From: Acidobacteriota bacterium
GTDB lineage: Bacteria; Acidobacteriota; Terriglobia; Bryobacterales; Bryobacteraceae
DNA length: 64,000 nucleotides
Direction: 5' to 3'
NCBI GenBank assembly: GCA_947470805.1
Contig: CANIVU010000022.1
Span: 22,808 to 86,807 of the forward strand
Part shown: in pieces, positions 12,593 to 21,062 of the stretch
Numbering within the stretch: position 1 is the stretch's first letter
Layout of the letters: every line of letters starts with the position of its first letter
Notes under the pieces: generated by a model
What the model was told of the DNA's origin: nothing
Databases searched by the model: none
Seen by the model: only the letters and a program-made list of their open reading frames with translations
Position numbers and translations under genes: made by a program

Positions 12593-13846
12593 ATGAGCCA
12601 AACCAGTTTTGATGCCATCGTCGTCGGCGGCGGACCCGCCGGCGCCACAGCCGCCGCCGTACTTGCCGAAAAAGGCCGCCGTGTCGTCGTCCTCGAACGC
12701 GAAAAATTCCCCCGCTACCACGTCGGCGAATCGCTGATGCCCTACTGCTATTTCCCGCTGGAACGCCTCGGCCTCGCCGAAAAGATGAAGGAGTCCCACT
12801 TCCCCAAGAAGTACTCCGTCCAGTTCGTCAACACCATGGGCAAGCTCTCCCAGCCCTTCTACTTCTTCCAGCACTTCGATCACGCCGCCTCCACCACCTG
12901 GCAAGTCGTCCGCAGCGAATTCGATCAAATGATCCTCGACAAGGCCCGCTCCAACGGTGCCGAAATCCACGAGGAGACCAACGTCCGCGAACTCATCTGG
13001 GACAATGGCGCCGTCGTCGGCGTCCGCACCGACAAGGGCGAATTCCACGCCCCCATCACCATCGACGCCACCGGCCGCGACGCCCTCGCCGTCACCCGCT
13101 CCGGCTGGAAAGTCCGCGATCCCTACCTCAACAAAATCGCCATCTGGACGTACTACAAAGGCGCCGCCCGCGACGCCGGTCTCGACGAAGGCGCCACCAC
13201 CGTCGCCTACCTCCCCGAACGCGGCTGGTTCTGGTACATCCCCCTCCCGGACAACATCATCTCCGTCGGCATCGTCGCCGAAAAAGACTACCTCTACCGC
13301 GACACCCGCGAGCCCGCCGAAATCTTCGCCCGCGAAATCGAAGCCAATCCCTGGATCAAGGAACACCTCGCCCCCGGCGAACAGTTCGGCAAATACTGGG
13401 TCACCGGCGAATATTCCTACCGCTCCCAGCACTGCGCCGCCGATGGCCTCATCCTCGCCGGCGACGCCTTTGCCTTCCTCGATCCCGTCTTCTCCTCCGG
13501 CGTATTCCTCGCTCTCCGAACAGGCGAACTGGCCGCCGAAGCAGCCGACGCCGCCCTCGCCGCCGGTGACTTCTCCGCCGCCCAGTTCGCCCCCTACGGC
13601 GAACAGGTCTGCGAAGGCATCGAAGCCATGCGCAAACTCGTCTACGCCTTCTACGACGACGCCTTCAGCTTCAAAGACTTCCTCATGGCCAACCCCACAA
13701 TGAAGGGCGACCTCACGGACTGCCTGATCGGCAACCTCACCCACGACTTCGGCCCCCTCTTCTGTGCGCTCAAGGACTTCGCGAAACTCCCGGCACCTCT
13801 CGCCCACGGCGCGCCGCTCCTCACGCCCCAACTCACGGAGCGTTGA
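12593..13846 (+). CDS. flavin-dependent halogenase-like oxidoreductase
   Basis: FAD-dependent monooxygenase-fold protein of 417 residues in the halogenase/geranylgeranyl-reductase superfamily. The FAD site GGGPAG is at residues 12-17 and RYHVGESLMP at 41-50. The W-x-W-x-I-P motif that marks flavin-dependent halogenases is present as WFWYIP (212-217), and a Lys pair at 72-73 (FPKKYS) lies where these enzymes have the active-site lysine. GDAFAFLDPVFSSG (290-303) resembles halogenases acting on carrier-protein-bound or CoA-bound substrates. Many relatives with these motifs are uncharacterised, so hydroxylation or desaturation remains possible. Its stop is directly followed by the next start with no gap. 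Confidence 0.85.
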   Translation: MSQTSFDAIVVGGGPAGATAAAVLAEKGRRVVVLEREKFPRYHVGESLMPYCYFPLERLGLAEKMKESHFPKKYSVQFVNTMGKLSQPFYFFQHFDHAASTTWQVVRSEFDQMILDKARSNGAEIHEETNVRELIWDNGAVVGVRTDKGEFHAPITIDATGRDALAVTRSGWKVRDPYLNKIAIWTYYKGAARDAGLDEGATTVAYLPERGWFWYIPLPDNIISVGIVAEKDYLYRDTREPAEIFAREIEANPWIKEHLAPGEQFGKYWVTGEYSYRSQHCAADGLILAGDAFAFLDPVFSSGVFLALRTGELAAEAADAALAAGDFSAAQFAPYGEQVCEGIEAMRKLVYAFYDDAFSFKDFLMANPTMKGDLTDCLIGNLTHDFGPLFCALKDFAKLPAPLAHGAPLLTPQLTER

Positions 13847-14290
13847 TTGGCTCACAGCTTCAAAATCACCCGCCGCGTCGAATTCCCCGAAACCGACATG
13901 GCCGGCATCGTCCACTACTCGAACTTCTTCCGCTACATGGAATCGGCCGAGCACGCCTTCTTCCGTTCCCTGGGCCTCAGCATCGCTCCCGGCGGCAAAG
14001 AAGCGGTAGGCTGGCCCCGCGTCCACGCCGATTGCGACTTCCGTAAACCCCTCCGCTTCGAAGACACGGTAGAAGTCGAACTCCTCGTCAAAGAAAAGCG
14101 CGAGCGCTCCCTCGTCTATCTCTTCATCCTCCGCAAACTCAACGCGGACCCCGTCCACGAAGTCGCCCGCGGCCACCTCGCCGTCGCCTGCATCCGCAAG
14201 GATCCGCAAACCGGCGCAATGTCTTCCACCCCCATCCCCGCCGAAATCGCCGACCTCATTGAACAAGCCCCCCCGGAGCTTCTGGCCTGA
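13847..14290 (+). CDS. 4HBT/YbgC-like hotdog acyl-CoA thioesterase
   Basis: Hotdog-fold thioesterase of 147 residues. The catalytic-loop motif VEFPETDMAGIVHYSNFFRY has the conserved Asp at residue 17, and the ACIRKD strand appears near the end. It probably hydrolyses or transfers an acyl or aryl thioester made in the same operon. The start is TTG immediately after the TGA of the flavoprotein, so translation is coupled; the stop overlaps the next ATG (TGATG). A second, similar thioesterase is at 46471. Confidence 0.9.
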   Translation: MAHSFKITRRVEFPETDMAGIVHYSNFFRYMESAEHAFFRSLGLSIAPGGKEAVGWPRVHADCDFRKPLRFEDTVEVELLVKEKRERSLVYLFILRKLNADPVHEVARGHLAVACIRKDPQTGAMSSTPIPAEIADLIEQAPPELLA

Positions 14291-15498
14291 TGTCCCTCGC
14301 CGCGCTCCGCCAGCTCCGCCAAGCCCTCCTCCCGGCCAACCAGTTCTACGCCCCCCGCCTGGCCCACGATTTCCAGTCCCTCGACGAATTCGCCCAGCAC
14401 GTCCCCTTCACCACAAAACAGGAACTCGTCGCCGACCAGCTCGCCCACCCCCCCTTCGGCACCTGGCACACCGAACCCATCGCCAACTACACCCGCTTCT
14501 GCCAAACCAGCTCCACCACCGGCAACCCCCTCCGCTGGCTCGATACGCCCGCAAGCTGGAACTGGATGTGCAACTGCTGGCAGCGCGTCTACGAATCGGC
14601 CGGTGTAAAACCCGGAACTCGCATCTTCTTCGCCTTCTCCTTCGGTCCCTTCCTCGGCTTCTGGACCGCCTTCGACGCCGCCACCCGCATGGGTTGCCTC
14701 GCCATCCCCGGCGGCGGCATGTCGTCAACCGCCCGCCTGCGAACGTTGATCGATTCCGAAGCCGAAGTCCTCTGCTGCACGCCGACGTACGCCGTCCGCC
14801 TCGCCGAAGCCGCGCCCCACGAAACGCCGAATCTCAAAACCATCATCGTCGCCGGCGAACCCGGCGGCAGCGTCCCCGGAACGCGTGCGCTATTGGAACG
14901 CCTCTGGCCCGGCACCCGCATCGTGGACCACCACGGCATGACCGAAACCGGCCCCGTCAGCTACGAGTGCCCCCAGCGCAAAGGCGTCCTCCACGTATTA
15001 GAGGAGTTCTTCTACGCCGAAATCGTCGACCCCCACACCGGCGCCCCGCTCCCCCCGGGAGCCCGCGGCGAACTGGTGCTAACCAACCTCGGCCGCACCG
15101 CCGCCCCCGTCATCCGCTACCGCACCGGCGACATCGTCCAGCCCGATACCAACCCCTGCTCCTGTGGCAGCAAAGAACTCGCGTTAGTCGGCGGCATCCT
15201 CGCCCGCCGCGATGATATGGTGGTCATCCGCGGTGTCAACGTCTACCCCAGCGCCATCGAAGACGTCATCCGCGCCTGCGGCGGCGTCGCCGAGTACCGC
15301 GCCGAAATCACCACCGTCCGCGCCATGACCGAAATCTCCCTCAAAATCGAGCCCGAGACCCCTACCGCCGAAGACCTCACCCATCGCCTCGAATCCGGCC
15401 TTCGCGACGCCCTCGGTCTCCGCATTCCCACCGAAATCGTCGAACCCGGCACGCTCCCCAGATTCGAAATGAAGGCCCGCCGCTGGGTCCGTTTATAG
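14290..15498 (+). CDS. PaaK-like adenylate-forming ligase
   Basis: ANL-superfamily enzyme resembling phenylacetate-CoA ligase, which activates a carboxylate with ATP and loads it on CoA or a carrier protein. The P-loop is TSSTTGNP at residues 73-80, followed further on by DHHGMTETG (adenylate-forming motif) and VIRYRTGDIV; the catalytic Lys candidate is K395 in the final EMKARR. At 402 residues it is slightly shorter than PaaK (about 430). No carrier protein gene is seen next to it. With the thioesterase and halogenase-like gene it suggests making, modifying and releasing an activated acid. Confidence 0.88.
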   Translation: MSLAALRQLRQALLPANQFYAPRLAHDFQSLDEFAQHVPFTTKQELVADQLAHPPFGTWHTEPIANYTRFCQTSSTTGNPLRWLDTPASWNWMCNCWQRVYESAGVKPGTRIFFAFSFGPFLGFWTAFDAATRMGCLAIPGGGMSSTARLRTLIDSEAEVLCCTPTYAVRLAEAAPHETPNLKTIIVAGEPGGSVPGTRALLERLWPGTRIVDHHGMTETGPVSYECPQRKGVLHVLEEFFYAEIVDPHTGAPLPPGARGELVLTNLGRTAAPVIRYRTGDIVQPDTNPCSCGSKELALVGGILARRDDMVVIRGVNVYPSAIEDVIRACGGVAEYRAEITTVRAMTEISLKIEPETPTAEDLTHRLESGLRDALGLRIPTEIVEPGTLPRFEMKARRWVRL

Positions 15499-15502
15499 CG
15501 CC

Positions 15503-16753
15503 ATGAACGCCCACACCGTCGAAAACGTCCTCCTAGTCGTACTCACACAATTGGCTGTCATCATCGGAGCCGCCCGCGTCTTCGGCATGCTCTTCCGCCG
15601 CTTCGGCCAGCCGCAAGTCTGCGGCGAAATCGCCGCCGGCCTCATCCTCGGCCCCTCCCTCTTCGGCCGCTTCTTCCCCGAAATTTCCACGAAGATCTTC
15701 AGTCCCACCGTGAACCCCATCTTCAGCATCATGAGCCAGGTCGGCCTCGTCCTGCTCATGTTCCTGATCGGGATGGAGTTCGAATTCGGCCATCTGAAAA
15801 AGAACCGCCGCGCCGCCATCAGCGTCTCGCTCGCGGGCGTCGTGCTGCCATTCACTCTAGGGCTCTGGCTCGGCTACTACATGCACGGCGTGCTGCATCT
15901 GGAGAGTAACCCCCTCCACTTCGCCCTCTTCATGGCAACAGCCATGTCCATCACCGCCATCCCCATTCTCGGCCGCATCATGGTGGAACTCCAGCTCAAC
16001 CGAACTGTCCTCGGTTCCCTGACAATCACTTCCGCCGCCATGGACGACGCCATCGGCTGGATCCTGCTCGCCATCGTCACCGCCATCACCCAGTCGAAAT
16101 TCGACCCCATGAAATTTGCGACCATGATCGGCAGCGTTCTGGCCTTCGGAGCCTTCATGTTCTTCGTCGTTCGCCCCATCGCCATCCGCTGGATCACGAC
16201 ATCGCTGAAACGCAACGGCGGAGCCCTGTCTCTCAATGCTCTGGCCGTCCTGCTGATCGTAGTCTTCCTTTGCGCCATCTGCACCAACATCATCGGCATC
16301 TTCTCCATCTTCGGAGCGTTCCTATTCGGCGCCATCCTCTACGATCAAGCCGAACTGGTCACCGCCATCCGCGCCCGCCTGAGCGACTTCGTAACAGTGT
16401 TTTTCCTGCCCATCTTCTTCACCTACACCGGCCTGCGCACGGACATCGGCAGCATGACCGGCGGCGAACTCTGGTTCCTCTGCGGCCTCGTCCTATTGGC
16501 GGCCACCGCAGGCAAACTAGGTGGCTGCACCCTGGCCGCGAAGTGGAACGGCTTCACCTGGCGCGACGCCTCCATGATCGGAATCATGATGAACACCCGA
16601 GCGCTGATGGAACTAATCGTAATCAACATCGGCTTTGAGCTCGGCATCATCCCGCGAACCGTCTTCTTCATGCTCGTCTTCATGGCCATCACCACGACCT
16701 ACATGACGGCCCCCATCATGCGCCGCATCACCCCCACCCTCCCCCGCACCTAA
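15503..16753 (+). CDS. Kef/CPA2-type cation:proton antiporter
   Basis: Inner-membrane monovalent cation:proton antiporter of 416 residues with about 12 membrane segments. Typical CPA2 features are CGEIAAGLILGPSLFG near the N-terminus, GLVLLMFLIGMEFEF, the SITAIPILGRIMVEL segment, and TSAAMDDAIGW, whose Asp residues match the transport site. It lacks the C-terminal TrkA-N regulatory domain of full KefB/C proteins. It begins only 4 bases after the ligase, so it belongs to the same transcript and might serve ion homeostasis or export linked to the pathway. Confidence 0.93.
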   Translation: MNAHTVENVLLVVLTQLAVIIGAARVFGMLFRRFGQPQVCGEIAAGLILGPSLFGRFFPEISTKIFSPTVNPIFSIMSQVGLVLLMFLIGMEFEFGHLKKNRRAAISVSLAGVVLPFTLGLWLGYYMHGVLHLESNPLHFALFMATAMSITAIPILGRIMVELQLNRTVLGSLTITSAAMDDAIGWILLAIVTAITQSKFDPMKFATMIGSVLAFGAFMFFVVRPIAIRWITTSLKRNGGALSLNALAVLLIVVFLCAICTNIIGIFSIFGAFLFGAILYDQAELVTAIRARLSDFVTVFFLPIFFTYTGLRTDIGSMTGGELWFLCGLVLLAATAGKLGGCTLAAKWNGFTWRDASMIGIMMNTRALMELIVINIGFELGIIPRTVFFMLVFMAITTTYMTAPIMRRITPTLPRT

Positions 16754-16766
16754 GACTTCCCCGAAT

Positions 16767-16796
16767 CCCCAGATTCCCCCTTCCCCCAGATTCCCC
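16767..16796 (+). repeat. two direct copies of a 13-base word
   Basis: CCCCAGATTCCCC occurs at 16767-16779 and again at 16784-16796 in the short gap between the antiporter stop and the TPR gene stop. It is probably simple local slippage in C-rich intergenic sequence. Confidence 0.5.
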
Positions 16797-16859
16797 TGGG
16801 AGCCGTGCTACCGGAAAACGCCGAGACCCCAAAAAACCTAAATATGGGAAAGCTCCGAC

Positions 16860-18002
16860 TCACTTCCCGGAATACCCCTTCCGCACCCACTCCTCCACAC
16901 TCTTCCTCCCCTCGTCACTCCCCGCCATCCCCAAATATGCCCGATAAAACCGCACCGCCTCCGCCCTCTTCCCCGCCAAATCAAAACACTGCCCCGCCCG
17001 AACATACGCCTGCCCCGCCAACGGCGATCCCGCCTCAACACACCCAAACCGCTCCCCCGCCAGCAAATACGACCCCTCCACCGCCAACGCCTCCCCATAC
17101 TGCATTAACACCAAATCCCTGACCCGCTGATCCTTCCCCCGCAGCATCTCCTCAAACACCAACGCCGCCGCCCCCGCCCGCCGCATCTGCGCCAAAGTCG
17201 CCCCCATCTCCACCCGCAACAACACATTCTCCGGATACTTCGCCGAATACGTCTCCAACTCCGCCAACGCCGCCCCCGGCCTCCCCTCATACCGGTACAA
17301 CGCAATCAGCACCGCCCGCGCATCCTCCCTGTTAAAACCCCCTTTCCGAACCACCAACTCCAACTCCCCCATCCCCTTCGCCTTCCCACCCCGCACCCCC
17401 GCCATCACCGCAATCATCCGGAACGGCTGCGGAATGCACCCCACCGCGTAGTGATACGTGCCCAACGTCAAATACGCATCCACAAACGAAGGGTCCAAAC
17501 TAACCACCCTCTGATGCAACTTCACACTCCGCACCCCATCCTTCAACGCCGCCCAAAACTTCCTCTGTGCCGACATCTCATACGCCGCCCGCACCCCATA
17601 CACCGCGCCCAAATAATACAGCCCCTCCACCGACTCCGGCCGCGCGTCCACCATCGCCTGCGCCTTCTCCATCGCCCGCCCCAAATGCCCCTGAAACTCG
17701 GCGTCAACGGCGGCCTCCACCGCCTCCCCCTCCGAACCCTCCTTGGTCCGCGTCGCCCCCGCATAAAACTTCGAGTCTTTCGAATACACACTCGAACTCA
17801 ACCGCCGCTGCTTGAACAGATACTCCTGCCAAGTCACCGACGCCAGCGCCAAATCCCCCGCCGGGTGCCGTGGAAACACCCGTGCCAACTCCGTGAACCG
17901 CGCCCGCGCCGCGGCATAATCCGTCCGATAAGCCGCGTCCCAACCCGCATCCCGCAGCCCTTCCAACCCCGTCAACACCAATGCCAAAACCAACACGGTC
18001 AT
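16860..18002 (-). CDS. TPR-repeat protein, probably exported
   Basis: A 380-residue helical-repeat protein with an N-terminal hydrophobic segment (MTVLVLALVLTGLEG) that may be a signal peptide or anchor. TPR-like units are recognisable at about residues 25-60, 115-150, 155-185, 235-270 and 320-365 (pattern A..Y..LG.VYG, YLTLGTYHYAVG, YVRAGQCFDLAG). Function is unknown; such proteins scaffold protein complexes, often in the periplasm. The ATG at 18002 lies 7 bases after a 10-base-pair hairpin whose right arm includes the only G-rich stretch that could be a ribosome site, which makes either a downstream start or structured control plausible. Confidence 0.75.
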   Translation of the reverse strand: MTVLVLALVLTGLEGLRDAGWDAAYRTDYAAARARFTELARVFPRHPAGDLALASVTWQEYLFKQRRLSSSVYSKDSKFYAGATRTKEGSEGEAVEAAVDAEFQGHLGRAMEKAQAMVDARPESVEGLYYLGAVYGVRAAYEMSAQRKFWAALKDGVRSVKLHQRVVSLDPSFVDAYLTLGTYHYAVGCIPQPFRMIAVMAGVRGGKAKGMGELELVVRKGGFNREDARAVLIALYRYEGRPGAALAELETYSAKYPENVLLRVEMGATLAQMRRAGAAALVFEEMLRGKDQRVRDLVLMQYGEALAVEGSYLLAGERFGCVEAGSPLAGQAYVRAGQCFDLAGKRAEAVRFYRAYLGMAGSDEGRKSVEEWVRKGYSGK

Positions 18003-18009
18003 ACAACAA

Positions 18010-18038
18010 CCCCCGGCTTACACCCTGCAAGCCGGGGG
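18010..18038 (-). terminator. strong hairpin between SDR and TPR genes
   Basis: Perfect 10-base-pair stem CCCCCGGCTT/AAGCCGGGGG (18010-18019 with 18029-18038), 9-base loop, followed on the minus strand by TTGTTGT. It lies 11 bases past the SDR stop, so it fits a Rho-independent terminator of that gene. It also immediately precedes the TPR start codon. Confidence 0.7.
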
Positions 18039-18049
18039 CCAATCAAACC

Positions 18050-18820
18050 CTACAACACGTTCGCCAACACCCCCCCATCAATCAAAACCGTAGTGCCCGT
18101 AATATAGCTCCCCGCGTCCGTCCCCAACAGCAACGCCACGCCCGCCATCTCCTCCGGCTTCCCCCACCGCTTCAACGCCGTCCGGTTCGTAAACTCCAAC
18201 TTCTGTTCATCGTTCAACAACCCCAACGGCAGCTCCGTCAAAAACGGCCCCGGCGAAATACAATTCACCGTCACCCCATACGGCCCCAAATCCAACGCGC
18301 TCGACCGCGCCATCCCAATCAGCGCCGCCTTCGTAGCGCTATAAACATTCCGCCCCAACTTCCCGCCCAGCCCGAGGACAGAGGAAATATGAATCACCCG
18401 CCCCCACTTCCGCTCCATCATCCCCGGCAAGCAAGCCCGAGTCAGCCGCATAATCCCCGACAGGTTCAGCTCAATAATCTGATCCCACGCCTCATCGGTA
18501 ATCTGATCGGCGCGCTGCGGAATATTCCCGCCGGCGTTGTTCACCAACACATCCACGCGCCCCAACCGCGCAATCGTCTCATCGGCCAACCGCTGCGCCT
18601 CCGAAGCCTTGCTCAGGTCCGCGGTCATCCACTCCACCCGGACCGACAGTCCCTCGCCAATCTCCTTCGCCGCCGCCGAAACCTCCGCCTCATTCCGGCT
18701 GCAAATCATCACATTCGCGCCATGCTCGGCATACGCCCGCGCCATCGATTTTCCCAGGCCCCGGCTTCCGCCCGTAACGAGCGCCACGCGCCCAGTCAGA
18801 TCAAAAAGTTTCTCGTACAT
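18050..18820 (-). CDS. SDR-family oxidoreductase
   Basis: Classical short-chain dehydrogenase/reductase of 256 residues, an NAD(P)-dependent alcohol/ketone oxidoreductase. It has the cofactor motif TGGSRGLG, NNAGG, the catalytic Tyr-x3-Lys in VYSATKAAL, and the PGPFLTELP loop after it. The ATG at 18820 is preferred over an upstream TTG at 18829. Substrate is unknown; relatives are often annotated gluconate 5-dehydrogenase or 3-oxoacyl-ACP reductase. It shares a 58-base divergent promoter gap with the ankyrin-cytochrome gene at 18879. Confidence 0.93.
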   Translation of the reverse strand: MYEKLFDLTGRVALVTGGSRGLGKSMARAYAEHGANVMICSRNEAEVSAAAKEIGEGLSVRVEWMTADLSKASEAQRLADETIARLGRVDVLVNNAGGNIPQRADQITDEAWDQIIELNLSGIMRLTRACLPGMMERKWGRVIHISSVLGLGGKLGRNVYSATKAALIGMARSSALDLGPYGVTVNCISPGPFLTELPLGLLNDEQKLEFTNRTALKRWGKPEEMAGVALLLGTDAGSYITGTTVLIDGGVLANVL

Positions 18821-18878
18821 AATGTGCAATCAGTATATAGATATGGCCCCTTGCTAAACTACTCCTCGAACTAAACGC

Positions 18879-21035
18879 ATGCGCCTCGCCCTCCTCTTCC
18901 TCCCCACCCTCCTAGCCCAATCACCAAAGGTCGATTTCGCGCGCGACATCCAACCCCTCTTCCAAAAACACTGCATCTCCTGCCACGGCCCCGCCCAGCA
19001 AAGTCGCGGCCTCCGCCTCGACCAGCGCAGCTCCGCCATGGAAGGCCGCGGCAGCGTTCGCCTCGGCCCCGGCAACGCCGCCGCCAGCATGGTCTACCTC
19101 CGCACCGTCGGCACCAAATACGGCCCGCAAATGCCCCTCTCCGGCACCCCGCTAAAACCCGCCGAAATCGAACTCATCCGCACCTGGATCGACCAGGGTG
19201 CCGATTGGCCCGACGCGCTCTCCGGCGATCAACCCCTCCCGCCCCCCGACCCCCGCGCCCTCCGCCTCATCGCCCCCCTCCAAACCGGCGACACCAAAGC
19301 CTTCCAAAACGCCCTCAAAGCCGACCCCGAAGCCATCCACCGCAAAGGCCCCGGCGGCTCCACGCCCCTCCACTTCGCCGCCCTCCACGGCAACCGCCAA
19401 GCCGCAACCCAACTCCTCGCCCAAGGCGCCAATCCCAACGCCGCCAACGACGCCGGCGCCACCCCTCTCCACTGGGCCCTCGACGACCTCGAAATCACCC
19501 GCCTTCTCCTAACCAACAAAGCCAACACCACCGCCAAAACCCTCGAAGGCCGCACCCCCGCCGCCATCGCCGCGGCCGACCGCCGCGCCCCCGCCCTGGA
19601 ACTCCTGCTCGCAACCGGAGCGAAGCCCACACCCGCCGGAGCCACCCACGAGGCCGTCCTCAAAGTCCTCCTCAAAAACGGCCAGGATGCCAAATCCCTA
19701 GCGCCCAATCTCCCCGCCGCCATCGACGCCAACACCTGCCAGCCCTGCATCGATACCCTCCTCCCCGCCGCCCCGAAACCTGTCCTCAACAACGCCCTCC
19801 TCGCCGCCATCAGCCAGGGCAACACCGCCCACGTCAACCGCCTCCTCGCCGCCGGAGCCGATCCCAACGCCGCCGAGCCCTCCCTCCAAACCACCGCCCT
19901 CATGCTCGCCGCCAGCCGGGAAATACCCAACCCCGCCCTCGTCAAAACCCTCCTCGACAAAGGCGCCAAAACCACCCCAAAAACCACCCTCGGCGCCACC
20001 GTCACCGACTTCGCCCACCGCCAGGGAGCCACCGAAATCATCGGTCTTCTCCAATCCGCCAACGCCCCGCCCTCCCAGCCCGCACCAATCCCCACCGGCC
20101 GCATCCAACCCGCCGCCAACATCCGCGCCGCTCTCATCCGCACCCTCCCCCTGCTCCAAAATAGCGATGTCGCCTTCCTCCGCAAAGCCGGCTGCGTCTC
20201 CTGCCACAGCAACAACCTCACCGCCATGGTCGTCGCCGAAGCCCGCCAACTAAAATGGCCCATCGACGAAAAGACCGCCCGCAGCCAGCGGACCGCAATT
20301 GAAGCCTTCATCGAAGTCTGGCGCGAGCGTTATCTCCAAGGCCTCGCCATCCCCGGCGGGACCGACACCACTGCCTACATCCTCCTGGGCCTCGCCGCCG
20401 AAAACGCCCCCGCCACCCCGGCCACCCACGCCATGGCCCGCTACCTCAAAAACAAGCAGCGCGAAGACGGCTCCTGGCCCGCCGCCGCCGGCCGCGCGCC
20501 CCTCGAAACCAGCGCCATCCAGGGCACCGCCACCGCCCTCCGCGCCGTCATGGCCTACAAGCCCAAAACACAAACCGCCGAATACAACACCTCCATCCAA
20601 AATGCCATTCAATGGCTCAAAAACGCCAAACCCGTCACCACCGAAGACTATACGTTCCAAATCCTCGGCCTCCTCTGGGCCGGCGATCAACCCGGCGCCA
20701 AAACCGCCGCCAAACCCCTCCTGCAACAACAACGCCCCGACGGCGGCTGGTCCCAAACGCCAACCCTCGCAAGCGACGCCTACGCCACCGGCCAGGCCCT
20801 CTTCGCCGCTCGCAAAGCAGGCGCAATCAAGCCCACCCAGCCCGCCTACCAACGCGGCGCCGAACATCTCCGCAAGACGCAATATGAGGACGGCTCCTGG
20901 TACGTCCGCAGCCGCACCACCGTGCCCTTCCAGCCCTACTTCGAATCCGGTTTCCCCCACGGCCGCGACCAATACATCTCCGTCGCCGCCACCAACTGGG
21001 CCGCCCTCGCCCTCCTCCCCCTGGCCGGCAAGTAG
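18879..21035 (+). CDS. PSCyt1-ankyrin-haem-toroid fusion protein, exported
   Basis: Exported 718-residue composite protein. After a signal peptide (residues 1-13) comes a planctomycete-type cytochrome c domain with haem site C32-I-S-C-H36 and the partner Met region MPLSGTPL. About residues 120-395 hold ankyrin repeats (GGSTPLHFAALHGN, AGATPLHWAL, TTALMLAAS). A second haem-type motif CVSCH is at 439-443. The C-terminal 250 residues form alpha-helical repeats with DGSW/DGGW signatures and an alpha-alpha toroid look, like squalene-cyclase/prenyltransferase folds. A paralogue lies at 25158-26990. A periplasmic electron-transfer or polymer-binding role is possible but unproven. Followed after 27 bases by the DUF1553 gene. 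Confidence 0.82.
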   Translation: MRLALLFLPTLLAQSPKVDFARDIQPLFQKHCISCHGPAQQSRGLRLDQRSSAMEGRGSVRLGPGNAAASMVYLRTVGTKYGPQMPLSGTPLKPAEIELIRTWIDQGADWPDALSGDQPLPPPDPRALRLIAPLQTGDTKAFQNALKADPEAIHRKGPGGSTPLHFAALHGNRQAATQLLAQGANPNAANDAGATPLHWALDDLEITRLLLTNKANTTAKTLEGRTPAAIAAADRRAPALELLLATGAKPTPAGATHEAVLKVLLKNGQDAKSLAPNLPAAIDANTCQPCIDTLLPAAPKPVLNNALLAAISQGNTAHVNRLLAAGADPNAAEPSLQTTALMLAASREIPNPALVKTLLDKGAKTTPKTTLGATVTDFAHRQGATEIIGLLQSANAPPSQPAPIPTGRIQPAANIRAALIRTLPLLQNSDVAFLRKAGCVSCHSNNLTAMVVAEARQLKWPIDEKTARSQRTAIEAFIEVWRERYLQGLAIPGGTDTTAYILLGLAAENAPATPATHAMARYLKNKQREDGSWPAAAGRAPLETSAIQGTATALRAVMAYKPKTQTAEYNTSIQNAIQWLKNAKPVTTEDYTFQILGLLWAGDQPGAKTAAKPLLQQQRPDGGWSQTPTLASDAYATGQALFAARKAGAIKPTQPAYQRGAEHLRKTQYEDGSWYVRSRTTVPFQPYFESGFPHGRDQYISVAATNWAALALLPLAGK

Positions 21036-21062
21036 CCCCTGTATACTCATCAGTGAAATCGC

